A DNA stretch of 64,000 nucleotides from Hetaerina americana (taxonomy: Eukaryota; Arthropoda; Insecta; Odonata; Calopterygidae). The stretch lies in contig JAKTNV010000003.1 of the NCBI GenBank assembly GCA_022747635.1, forward strand, positions 48,586,475-48,650,474, in the 5' to 3' direction. The position numbers and the translations under genes are program-made. Position 1 is the first letter of the stretch. Each line of letters opens with the position of its first letter. The notes under the pieces were generated by a model. It searched no databases. It was not told the DNA's origin and saw nothing but the letters and a program-made list of their open reading frames with translations. Of this stretch, positions 24,403 to 35,779 are shown piece after piece.

Positions 24403-24472
24403 CTCTCGGGTCTTTCACCGGGTGGTTCTCCAAGACTCCCAGGTCTCAAGAACCCCGTAGAAGACCCAAGAG
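24403..24472. repeat. Imperfect 70-bp hairpin
   Basis: The sequence CTCGGGTCTTTCACCGGG...GTTCT...AGAC is followed by an imperfect complement (GTCT...AGAAC...AAGACCCAAGAG). It forms a stem of about 30 bp with bulges. It is GC-richer than its surroundings. No element could be assigned. Confidence 0.7.
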
Positions 24473-25416
24473 GAATTTATACTCTCAATACGTCGGGAAA
24501 GCACGAGCGCATACTTGATGAACTGAAAGAAATAAGTTTAGTGCTTTTTTAAGTATCTAGTTCACCACGAGATATTCTGATACACGTAGCATAGCAACGG
24601 ATGGACACGTCGAAGTGATACTAGGCTAGAAAAACAACAGTAAAGTGCTATACATTGTCCACTTTTTTCCCAGTGATGCTAAGATGTCGTTTATTTTACT
24701 ACCTTGCTCATCGGTAAACGAACGATTCCGGAGGCTGGGAATGGCTTGAAAACAACCCATACAGCTTCCAGAAAAAATTTGCTGCTTTTAGCGGCTTGCA
24801 AAGTAAAAAGAGGCAACGTACTGGTGTTAGTATAATGTATGTGTCCTGTTTATTATATTATATTTTGAATTAGCCATGATTTTTAGAGAAAAATAGCTTT
24901 TGTCTCATGGCATTTCTTAGGAAGTCCTATAATCGAAGATAATGCCATCTAATCATACTAATTAACACTAAATTGTTCATTCATTATAAATCCCGCTTAT
25001 GCATAAAAATTTTAATAAGGACGGCCACGGTTTAATATAAGTTTAATCTAACCATTTCAATGTGTTGCCATCGAAGTAGGAAAAAAATATTTCCGCGTCC
25101 TATTTCCACTGCATTGAAAAGATGCCATGTAGGCATTACGAACTTGATTTCAAATTATTAAAGGCATATTGATCGAGATAAACGCAAACTTTCAGATTTG
25201 AAAGTGAGAATTTTAATATTGCAGATTCAATGAAGTAATTTGTTGTAAATATATACCATGCGATTATTAGATAATAATTAACGAGTACAATAGCCCCTGG
25301 ATAAACTAAAACACGGTAGTGTTAGTAGTGTGACGTGGAAGAAGACACTGTGGAAGAAAGAGCACTGGTATATGTTAGGTAGAGTTAGAGTAGAAGAGTT
25401 TGGTATATGTTAGGTT
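24473..25416. other. Unannotated AT-rich stretch
   Basis: Nothing identified except a small direct repeat of TGGTATATGTTAGG at about 25366 and 25400, just left of the hAT-like MITE. Confidence 0.5.
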
Positions 25417-25424
25417 GATCTAGG

Positions 25425-25583
25425 ACGGGGGTGGCGAACGTATGGCAAGCAGAGAAATTATTTTGGCACGCAGAGCTTGGAGGGTCTATAGGCAATTCGA
25501 CGAAGATCACTCGATGGTTGGCACGCGAGTCAAGAGCATACTCTTATTACGAACACAAACGTTGGCACTCAATCGCCATCCAT
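25425..25583. mobile_element. hAT-like MITE, 159 bp, with 8-bp target duplication
   Basis: The element is flanked by perfect direct repeats GATCTAGG (25417-25424 and 25584-25591), the 8-bp length typical of hAT transposition. Its ends form an imperfect inverted repeat: left GGGGTGGCGAACGTATGGCA, right (complement) GGATGGCGATTGAGTGCCAA. A GGGGTGGCxAACxTxTGGC-like end is common among arthropod hAT elements. An internal copy TTGGCACGC is repeated (25460, 25517). No transposase is encoded, so it is non-autonomous. Confidence 0.72.
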
Positions 25584-25591
25584 GATCTAGG

Positions 25592-28500
25592 GTGTCATGA
25601 ACAAGAAAAGAAGGATATCGTACACTACACTACAACATTTAATTTTTTCCAAAAAATATAGGAACAGAATTATAATTATTTGGGCTGATTTATTAATTAC
25701 TTCAGTGCCGCAACCCTCTGATAAAACCTGTGAAATATTAGCGCAATAGATTAGCAGTCGCAGGGGATCATTTTCAGCGAAATGATTGTAATGATGAATG
25801 ACACGCCCACTCTTACACCCTACACATTTCTCTCCTTTTCATTTTATGGTGGCATCATAAACTCGGTGAAATGTGGCAAACACGTGACCCTTGAAAATTC
25901 GGTATTTTGGAATTCCATGATTTGGGATTTCATAATTTTGAGATAAAATTATATTCTCCTTCTTAACTACTCGATAGTCGATGCCAAAGGTAAGATGTTC
26001 AGACCTGACGTCAGGCAGACTCAAGAAATGAACTGAAGGAAATATGTGCTATTTCCCGCATCAATCTGGCATTACATTAAGCTTATGTGTAACAACACCC
26101 ATCGGAAGAGGATCTTCTATGGAGGTGTTTACGTTACCAAAGTCACCCGACACCCGGAATCTTACTTTAATTTCAACAAAACAGCGTTTCTTCTTCCGAA
26201 AACAATGAATTTATGACATCACGATAAAATGAAAATATCCAGACGGCAAATTTGCAAAAATCTGCAATTAAGATAACGGATATGAAGCCGGTAGAATGAT
26301 AGAGTATCGAACTATTTCGGACCATTGGATCAATCTATAAATTCAGAGCATCGGGCTATTTGTTAGTGGCACAACAGGAATAGCTGCCAACCTCGAAGTA
26401 AGAAATAACCTTGAATTTGTTTCTTTACATCTACACGCAGATAGTGTAACCAGCCCACCACAGAGAACCTCCGCATAGCACTCGCCTTATGGAGCGTTTA
26501 CTTAATATCCTTATCAGATCCATTATTTACCCAATTATTCAAAATTACTCGAATTACCACATCAGTCGCGCATCTCTCCGCCATTGCAATTATCATACGT
26601 GTCTTTGCTTCTTTAAAAATAGTTTATCATTCTACCAACAACAGTGAAAAACTCGTGCTTTCTCTCAACAAATAAAATTGGTATGCCAGCTGTCTTTATA
26701 AAATGTGAAGTATAGCTGTTTCGCTTTTACGGCGAATCAGGGAAGTCATCCCAAACAAATCTCAACCAAAAGACCTACTTCGAGAAACTCAATGATTATA
26801 CCAGGTTAAAAGTAACACTTTGCGTTTCCGCATACAGCTATATTTGGAAACGAAAAGTACTGTTTTACTCGAGTATAATCACAGCTAGATAAGCCTAACA
26901 TGCGAGCTACGCGTATTCACCGAAATTCAGATTAATCTTAATTTCAAATCGCTAATGACAGCTGAATGCCTGACTAATATCCGAATTACTATCGCTCCGG
27001 GATACGCACTTAATCCAGTGGTATCATATTATATGCATGCGAGGATAAAACAACACAAGAAATCAGCGAGAAGCATTAACAGAGTCATCAGATTAAAAAA
27101 TTGCAGAGGAATGAAAATGAATAGTGTACTATTAGGCATAATCCCTAATAATTCTGACAAATATTTAATCCGGTAATTCTACTACTGAAAAATTTTACCC
27201 CCCGACCGGCATATTTCTGTTAAAATTAAAAATTGGCAACTCCACTGCTAATTAAAAGATTCGAAAATATTTTAAATTGGAGCTATGGCGAACTAATAAA
27301 TTAACTAAAACATCGTAGTGAGTTTATCGCAATTGCTTTCAGTGAAATACTATTCAAAGGTCAATATTACAATAGTTCAAATTTCAGCTATACATTTTTT
27401 CATTGGTTAATGGCTAATAAATTAGGCATTTTCCTGTCACCTAAAAGTGATTCAAACATTTTTTTAAGATTTCCTTGTCATTTGCAGAATTTGAGGTAAG
27501 AAATCAGATGATCGGCGGCCACTAGCAAGGTTATTAAAGCAAAAATAGAAACATCCATATATGCTTGTCTATTGAACATGAAAATACATATGATATGAAA
27601 TAAATAGGCTTGAGGAATGAACAGAAATGAAATAGTATGTCTTCACAAATAAAAATAATGCAAAATTTGATATTCCAGGTAAAAATGATGCTTATGACGT
27701 AAAAGTATATTTACATTTTTAATACTTGAAAATAATCATCTTTATACTTTTAAGGGTTGAAAGTCAGATTTGAACGTTAAAACAAACAATATAGACGAGA
27801 ATAATTTTTGTGGAGATTCCATCATAACTAACGTATTCCCCAGCCATGTTCGTGGCGCCTGCAAAAACTCGTAAAATTATACGTATACAACAATGAGCAA
27901 AACGCTGAAATAAATTTACGACGTGCCGGAAGAAACCACATTATTAAATAAAAACTTGCTTTTTACGCAAACGATTACGCTGTTATTTATTAGACTCAGT
28001 AGTAACCGATACCCTTAAATGTTAGAGAACAATGAATTTTAAACGCACCAGAACACAAAATCTCGAAAAATTGATAAAACTGGTATTATTTTATTAATGA
28101 TAAAAACAAAATTAAATACATAAAACTCTCAAAATGGCAATGCATCCTATGTACATACATACATAACCTGCTCGCCGTACCTTTTCAGGGTAGCCAATGT
28201 TATGAAACTAAAAACCTCGCGTTTTCTCCTAATTACAGAGAGAGTACAATATGAAAGGGATATCCCAGCCGTCTTCATAAAAGTAAAGCAGGGTTGTCCC
28301 GAGGATACCATGAGTCAAGGCACTCACTCTATGCATATGGTTAGGATTAGAGTATGAGTATCATAATAATTCATATATTTTTTCCGCACGGTACAGAGAT
28401 TTTCTAAATTTTTTCTTAGTATTTATCACCATTATGGATATTTATGACAATGGGTACATAAATATAATTATCGTCATAAAGGTTAGTTTTTGTAAACGAT

Positions 28501-28680
28501 TGTCTTCTGCGTCATTGAAAATACAGGGATATGTAAATTATATGCTTATATTGCAACAAAAAATTTGATTACATATGTGTCCTAAGTTGTTGCTCTCTGG
28601 AATGGTTGAACCCCCTAGGCAGAAGAGGACCTGTTATACAGCTTGCTTAAAATAAGATGATTCCACACCAAGAAGTATAA
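25592..28680. other. Unannotated AT-rich stretch
   Basis: No gene recognised. 26430-26770 and 28145-28320 share loose similarity (a CCAGC-GTCTT-ATAAAA...AGGG-TCCC type block). They could be very old copies of one repeat, but this is not firm. Confidence 0.4.
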
Positions 28681-30260
28681 TTTAATTCATCTTAATCTCA
28701 AAATAATTAGATTAAGAATAAGTGACGAAAGACGTGCGGAGACGCGCCTTGGAGCTAGATCAAACATCTCAGTTTCAAGCAATGCTTGTAGCATAACCGA
28801 GGGGCGCAAGCCCATGCAGTGCTGAGCCTCCGCTTCACTCTCTTGAGATCCAAGCAAGTGCCCAGCCCCAGTCGCATCTTCCACAGTTCAACCTTACCCC
28901 GTCTTCCCACATTAAAATCCGCAAAACGCTCTCGACACTATCACTAACTTTTTGTTGTACATCACTCACCAGCAGGAATCTTTCGGAAGTCATATGTTCG
29001 ATCGTTTACAGGTCTCGCGGTGGTATTTCCCATGACTGGATCAGATGACTTTATCACTTAAAAACACCTTGGTGGCCAGGATGTGGCATTAATCCATCTC
29101 ACGCCTTTTCCATTTGCTGCTGTTTTTTTTACTCTTTTCAGAACGTTCAGCAAAATCGGGCCCAAGCAGTCGGCAGAATTTTTCGGCAGACGGCGAAAGG
29201 GAAATCCAAACTTCTCTTCCACACTCAACCTTTTCCTAGTATCGTGCACACACACTCAGATTCACTCTTGACGCCTTGCATAGGGATCAAGAGATCACTT
29301 GCTCCCGCTCTCCATAACAGAACATCCTCGACCTACTCCACCCAACGCCGCGGGCTCCCAAATTCACACTGTGCGAGGGAGAGAGTCCACCGGTTCCTGG
29401 ATCACAAGCGACTCGTCTAAGTTACGTCTCCCTGGCAGTTGAAGAAACCTAACTCTGCTCTTTCTCTCTCTCTCACTCTCTTTCTACTCTCTCCCCCGCC
29501 TCTCTGCTTCCTTATCTCTCCTACTCCTCGTCTAGATATAGAACGCAGCGGACGCCCGAATGAGAAGTTATAGCGCACTCCGGTAGAGGGAACCTTATCC
29601 AGGAGGAAAAACGACGAGACAGTCAGTTAAGGAACCAGTTTTTGGGAGTCGGTCGAAACGTATTAAGCAAGGTAATGGATCAACTAGATAGGAATTACTT
29701 ACAAGGGAAATGAACCCATTAAAAAATCTCTCTTCAGAAGACAAAAATAACTCCTGCGTCTGAAATGCGAAAAAATTCCTCGCCGTCGTATACGGTCCAT
29801 TTGGACCGTTTCCCCGGGAATGATTTAAAAACTCGTTCCCACCCACAACTCTCCCTTTCCACCTTCCCTGCCCCTCCCTCTTGGTCATAAAGTACCCGCA
29901 GAATTTCTCATACATGAGTTCTCATTCTCTCGGTCGGCGGCGCCCCACTCCTCCCCTCTCCCGTTTACTGGGTCGTACTTCTGACGCCGCGATCGGCGGC
30001 CATGGGACCGACAGACACGATTAAGGTTTGTGTTTCTAGGAGCATACCAGGAAAGGCGCCAAAGCTCGTGCGGCCAAGAGTGCAGAAAGGAGCAGTAGTG
30101 CAGATGGAGGGAAAGGACAGACGAGGGAGGGGTTGATCTGAGAGAGGGGGAATTAAGCGGAAGAAAATTGGGGAAAAGCTTAATGAATCCGCGAAGACCA
30201 GAGGATGGCACATAGCAGCGTTGCAACGGTAAAGAGGAGAGAGGGGAGCAGAGTTAAAGA
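28681..30260. other. GC/CT-rich island of unknown role
   Basis: This 1.6-kb region is distinctly richer in G+C than its flanks. It has CT-rich runs (TTTCTCTCTCTCTCACTCTC near 29461) and many CpG dinucleotides. Frames on both strands show no recognisable domain. One tiny minus-strand segment, 28970-29035, has a strong donor (CTG|GTGAGTGATG) and an AG in a compatible phase to follow the FN3 exon at 31631, but the acceptor lacks a pyrimidine tract. The island could be a promoter/first-exon region of another gene or the 3' end of the FN3 gene. The sequence does not decide. Confidence 0.4.
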
Positions 30261-31630
30261 ACCCGATATGAATACTTAGCGTCTAACTCGTTATGCCACA
30301 GAAATTTCTAATACAATAATATTTCACATTAACATACGTGAGCGGGGATTAACTTACCGTACAAATAAATAATGTGAAAATTACTTCACTTTCGGATTTC
30401 ATTGTAGCTTCGGTTGCAAATAGGACAATGGGTTTAAATCCCGGGGATGCATATGAATACCTCAGCTAAAATCCAAGCGATTTCCTGGGAGACTGTTAGT
30501 GAGATGTGCTCTCTACTCCCCTCTATCAAATCAAACCTTTGAGAAGATGTGTGTTTATTTTCCATTAGTGTTCTGTTCAGCAGCAGGTCCTAAAATTTCA
30601 ATGGACTGTCATTTCCAACTACTCCTATCATCAAGTCATTTCCTCTGTGTTTTAATTTTCACCCACCTTCAAGTTGCCTCGCATCTGGATTCATCATCTT
30701 TCTACTTCCTCACACAAATCACTTCCATTTCAGTTTCCCTTCGCTCTCACCTTTCAATGCAAAATTCCTTCTTGGTGGGTACTAAATCTAGTGAGCTATC
30801 CTTTTTGCAACCTTAATGATTTCTCTCTTAACAATATTAAAAAAAAACCCCATCCCTGGATCTATTAATTAGTTCTCAGTCCCCCCTCCCAATTAAATAT
30901 TACCATATGGCTAAAATCCTCAATGTGTGTACACTTCATACTAACAATGCATATGTAAACTCTTCCTCAATATTCCAGTTTTCTGCATCTATGATACAGT
31001 ACTCTCTAAATAGTATTTCATAGTCCCCTTCCTTGAATCAATACTGATTTTAATTGTACACCTTGGACTTTTTTATGCTAAGGTCATGAGAATCCTGCCT
31101 TAATGTTAATATGCTACTCACTAACCATAGTTACAATATTTTACCAACAACTCATTTAATCAGTATTCACAATATTGCACAACATCTTAGGCTTGGAAAA
31201 GTTCAAATATACCACAATTGTGCAATTTTTATTTTTACAACAACAAATTTAAGGAGTTTTAGGGTGAATCCTAGCCCTAACCAAAAAACATTATCAAATA
31301 AATATTCTGGACACCATTCATTGCAGCAAATGACTGGATAGCTTACCTACCAAACCTACTCTGTTTAGCAGGGATTCAAAATGACAATACAATCACTAAG
31401 AATGACCCAATTCAACAATTGTTCTTAAGGATATTTTTATGCACCTTTAATCATTTTCTTTAAATTATTTCAAAGCCTATTATATCAATCAATGCATTTT
31501 CTGATAATACTGATTAAGTCAGACACTCATAATATTTCACCAAAGTTTTATAATAATAAATATTGGTCCAAGCAACATTGAAGCACTTGATTTAAAAATC
31601 ATAAATAAAGAGATATAAAGTCAAACTCAC
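30261..31630. other. Unannotated stretch adjoining the last FN3 exon
   Basis: AT-rich, with no exon, polyadenylation signal or repeat that I could defend. If the FN3 exon at 31631 is terminal, this would contain the 3' UTR. Confidence 0.45.
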
Positions 31631-31785
31631 TGAGTCGAGGACAGATTCTTATAGGCATTTTCAGGGGTAAAGCTTCACTTTTACCAGCTGCATTTTCTGC
31701 AGACACGCTAAACATGAGTAGTTCATTGGCAGGAATTCCACTGATTATATATTCATTGAACATTGGATCCACACAAAACTTGCAC
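31631..31785 (-). CDS. FN3-array gene exon 8: C-terminal half of FN3 domain 5, last recognised exon
   Basis: A 155-nt exon has a strong acceptor (TTTTTTTCAG) and a GTGAGT donor, and reads in phase 2. It encodes CKFCVDPMFNEYIISGIPAN, then ELLMFSVSAENAAGKSEALP and LKMPIRICPRL. The SVSAENAAGKSE block is the FN3 F/G signature. It ends in phase 1, so a further exon is expected at lower coordinates, but none is convincing. If the donor is ignored, the frame continues 11-12 residues (SEFDFISLYL) to a TGA, so this could also be the terminal exon of one isoform. In insect Sallimus the protein ends shortly after five FN3 domains, which would fit. Confidence 0.85.
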
Positions 31786-32037
31786 CTGAAAAAAATTACA
31801 GAGACTGGTCAATAAATTTTACAATCTGCTATACCAGGTAAAACAAAATCCATTTAAGGTCTGGTAGATTAAAAGTTACTATATCGTAAAATATGTAGCA
31901 AAGTTTTTACATTAGGTGTCATTTTATCTCATAAAACCAAAGCTTTTAACCCAAAGGTCTTCTCTTCCATGAGATGAGTAGAGAAATTCTCATGAAATAA
32001 TCAGCCGCAATGTAATGAATAATAATGTCCTTCAAAG

Positions 32038-32225
32038 CATTATGATGGTCTAGTGAGTAGAACATTTGGCTTCTAGCCAGAGGTTTGGGGTTAAAATGAA
32101 TGAGAGGCCTCGGACACCATCGGTCTAACCTAAAATGTGGGATTTTTTGGAAACCAGACCTTCCTGGGAACAACAGGAAACACTGAAAGGAACTGCCCTG
32201 CCAAGCCCCTTTATCTCAAGAATAT
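32038..32225 (+). mobile_element. tRNA-derived SINE (family A), old copy
   Basis: A diverged plus-strand copy shares GGTCTAGTGAGTAGA (A-box region), GTGGGATTTTTTGGAAACCAG, CCTTCCTGGGAA and AAAGGAACTGCCCTGCC with the copies at 14.0 and 15.2 kb. The B box is degraded (GGGGTTAAAAT). Confidence 0.65.
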
Positions 32226-34790
32226 GTTCCAGCTTTCTTTTCCCCCGACCAATCTTGTAGAAAAGTAATTTTCTTCATACACCTAATTTTGGTTGTTTTT
32301 AAAGGGCTGATATAACAAAGTAAATCATTATATTCCTCATATTCATAAACATTAGAGAAAATTTAGAGGAGAACGTAAAATGCATCAGATTCTTAGACAT
32401 TATAAGATAATCACTACATCTCATCTTAATATGAACATAAAGGGCAAACTGATGAATGAATTTCTTGAAAGGTTTTTTTTAAAGCTATATTACTACTGGG
32501 TCTTTAGCAACTTGACTTGAACTTGACTACAATGTTTGCAGACTAGCTTTTCAAAAACAAAATAAAAGTAATGATTAGTAATGTTATTATCTTAGAATGA
32601 AGACATTTTGACATAATGTTTAGCAGCATTCAGTTAGCTTCTATACAAACAATTTTTGCAACTCTTTCCTCAAATTCCTCTCCATCATAACCTAGAACTT
32701 CAGGCACATCAAATGTTATATACCATCTGGAAATAATCCTTATGAAGTCTCCTGATGAAGCATAATGATCACGATTTCTTCCCAGTAGGCAATATCTTTT
32801 TCTTTTAGTGAACTAGTAGTGATTGCACAGCTGTACTGATTTAGAAATCTCTAAAATTTAGTTGAAATGTCATAATTTCAGGCCATTTCATATAAATAAG
32901 TGAGAAAAATTAAGGTTATAAGATGAACTGGATGACATGTAAAACAAAATGAGGTAAACAATAGATAGCAAATGTATAATTTTGAGAATTCACCCAACAT
33001 TTTTCTGAAACCATGTATCAAATCCAGAGTTATTAGTGATTTGAAAGTATATACCAAAATAGTTTTGAATACTTACCAACAATTCTCTTATAAATGTACA
33101 TTATGGGAGCGGTGTTAGAGTCATCCTCATTCTGTCATATAAATCTTAGTCACTCTTCACACAATGCTATGGTATTATCAACAGATGTCAAAGCAGGAAG
33201 AATTTTAGGATGATTCATTGAATTTTAGAATGGTGGGGCAAAAGAGATATATTGTAGATCTTGAATGAATGAAAAGAAGAACAAAGAAAATATCTACCCA
33301 CGTTTCAATGCATACAGTCAGAGAAGGAAATCAATCACATCAAAAAATAATTATACATACTCTTCTGAGGTAGGAGTATCTTTCTAAGAGTAACCTATGG
33401 TGATACAAGATTGAACTATAGCTTTTATCAGTGGTCATAATGCATTTATTTCAAAAACGGCTGTTTGAACTATTCTATTAACTAAAAATAGGTATTGGCT
33501 GGATCCTGAAAACTATTTCAAAACCTCTTGAATTTCTTTCTTTCTCTTTAAAAAAGTTCTTATCACAATCTAAATGCCTTCTGCACCATGTTATTCTTTC
33601 CTCATACATTCCCTCTTCAAACATTTTAAACTGCCAATTTACTTTCTCATACAATAAATATTCTTCCTTCTCTAAAAGACTTTGGCATCCAACAACCGTT
33701 TCATAAGATCTTCATACATTTTTTTCAACTATTTAATATTACATAATGACTTTCCTCAAGCCTTAAGCATACCTAAAGATGTAAAATCCTAATATCTAAG
33801 GGAATAAATATAAGAAAATGGAATATAAGAGCTTTAACCAGTATGGCAAGAAAGGAATACCAGGAAGCAGAGGAAAAATCCAGAATGAGCCCTAAGGGAG
33901 GAAACTGGTACAAAAACTGTGGGATTTCTTGAAAGAGGGACAATTGAAGTTTCAAATGAAATAATACAGATAGTAAACATAATTAAGGATCATCATAAAG
34001 ATTCTGTAACATATTATTTAAACCTAAAAGACATCATTGTAAAAACATAATATTACACATACATAATATTAGTTGGAATTCAGCTATAATGTGGAGATAA
34101 TTATCATCACCAGGGCAAAGGAAGACCTACTTGAAGCTGAAGAATTTTTGGAAATTAATCCAAATGAGTATTAACCATTCCCTATGCAATATCCATATTC
34201 CATCAATCCATCAGAATGACCAAGCAAATGCCATCTTTATCAACTTTAATTTATCTAATTTATCAGAGAAACCCTCTTCTGATCTTTCAAACTAAATAAC
34301 AAGACATCAACCTTCACTGTCTCTTTCTTTCTTTTTCCAACCAATCCATAAGCGTAAAAAAGTTATCAAGTTATTTCAAAGGAAATGGATTCTGTAGTTC
34401 TCAACGAGGTACCATACCTATTTTGAAAGTGGATAATAGTTTCATTAGGCACTCTTGTAGATATAATTAATTCATCCTTTACTAAGAATGCAATAATTAT
34501 GAGGAATGCATTAGAAGGATTTATCTCTGTCTACACCAAGATAATTAATGGTACTCCTATCCATAAAATATGCCCTCTTTTCGATTCAAACAACTATCAT
34601 CCATTTTCAGCTATTTCTAGTCTGTTTAAATTTTTTTAAAAACTTCTACAATCACCTAATGAGTTTTTTGGAATTCCACCAACTATTACATGTGGCAAAT
34701 CATGGCTTCTGAAATGGTAAATTAATCATCATGGCTGCTTTTCAGTTACTATATTATATTTACAAATGCTAGACAGCAAATATACCATAC

Positions 34791-34992
34791 TTGTTGAAAT
34801 AAAATGAAATTACTGACTTTGTAATTCCACACACTTTATTTAAAAACATGACCCAGGTTTTGATGTTGAACATCATCATCAGGTATGACGCTTTTAAATT
34901 AAATAAAGTGTTTGGAATTACAAAGTCAATAATTTCATTTCATTTCAATAAGTTATTCAAATTCCATAAATTTAAGCTGGAGACAACAAAAA
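34791..34992. mobile_element. Miniature Penelope-derived element with 9-bp target duplication
   Basis: The 202-bp insertion is flanked by ATACCATAC (34782-34790 and 34993-35001). It consists only of the two inverted terminal segments of the Penelope element at 52260-54591. The left arm runs GACTTTGTAATTCCACACAC to the hammerhead-like block. The right arm starts near AAATAAAGTGTTTGGAATTA and runs to GCTGGAGACAACAAA. No RT or endonuclease is present. CpG-type decay has changed the ribozyme core (GAAA to AAAA, ACGTC to ACATC). It is a non-autonomous derivative inserted into the LINE RT frame. Confidence 0.85.
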
Positions 34993-35496
34993 ATACCATA
35001 CATGGTTTATTCTATGATTTAAACAAAGCATTTGAAAGCCATAAACTGCTCTTCCCCAAACTAGTAAGGCTGGGTATTAATGACAATAACCAGTGCTAGA
35101 TTCAATATTTTCTGACAAGCAAGCAGAAGAACGTCAAATATTCTTAATATTACACAGTATTAGGTACAAAATCAATCACCTTCTCCAAACCACTTGAAAT
35201 CCAACAAGGCATCCTCCAGGGTTCAATATTGGAACCACTACTTTTTTTGGTATTTATATGACCTTCTATATTCAATCCCAAATAGAACTTTGTTTCTCTG
35301 TGTCGATGACATCTCATGTCTTCTAAAATTAAAGGACGCATCAGCAGTTATTAAGCTCAGAAATAATTCCATTACTAACGTGACTGAATAGTGCCATGCC
35401 AACATGCAAGCCATAAAATGCCAAAAAATCTCAATAACTATAGTTCCTGCGTAAAAAAAATCTTACAGCCAGTTGTTCTGAATAAATGATATCCAT

Positions 35497-35779
35497 AATG
35501 CAACAATGTCAGAGCGTAAAAATCATTCGCCTTGACTGGGACTCGAACCCAGATCCCTCAATATCCGGTCGAGTGCTTTAGCCACTTAAGCTACCGAGGC
35601 GTCCTCTTAAACTCTGAAATTTTGGGGCTTTTAAAGGAACTAGATGTTATGACGAAATACCATACATACAATGTCACATGCATTCGTAGTCGTGCGCGAG
35701 GCACCACTGTCCACGAGGTTAAAGCCAACTTTAAACACGTATGGTGTTTTCCCTTTGGCAAAAATTTAATTGTATCGAA
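35497..35779 (-). mobile_element. tRNA-like SINE (family B) with 13-bp target duplication
   Basis: It is flanked by perfect repeats AAATGATATCCAT (35484-35496, 35780-35792). On the minus strand it contains GACGCCTCGGTAGCTTAAGT (A box) and GGGTTCGAGTCCCAGTCAAG (B box), then GCGAATGATTTTTAC. The part upstream of the tRNA-like region is shared with the copy at 38.3-38.5 kb. It sits inside the LINE at 34180-36480, whose reading resumes after it. Confidence 0.88.

Noticed and set aside
26430..26770. Possible additional CR1-like LINE 3' end on the minus strand
   Set aside because: Only a GTGTAGATGTA-like tail and loose resemblance; no RT motif and no shared CACCCCCTGCC block.
29595..30226. Minus-strand ORFs of 106 and 113 codons in the 29-30 kb island
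   Set aside because: They are overlapping frames in GC/CT-rich DNA with low-complexity composition and no recognisable domain.
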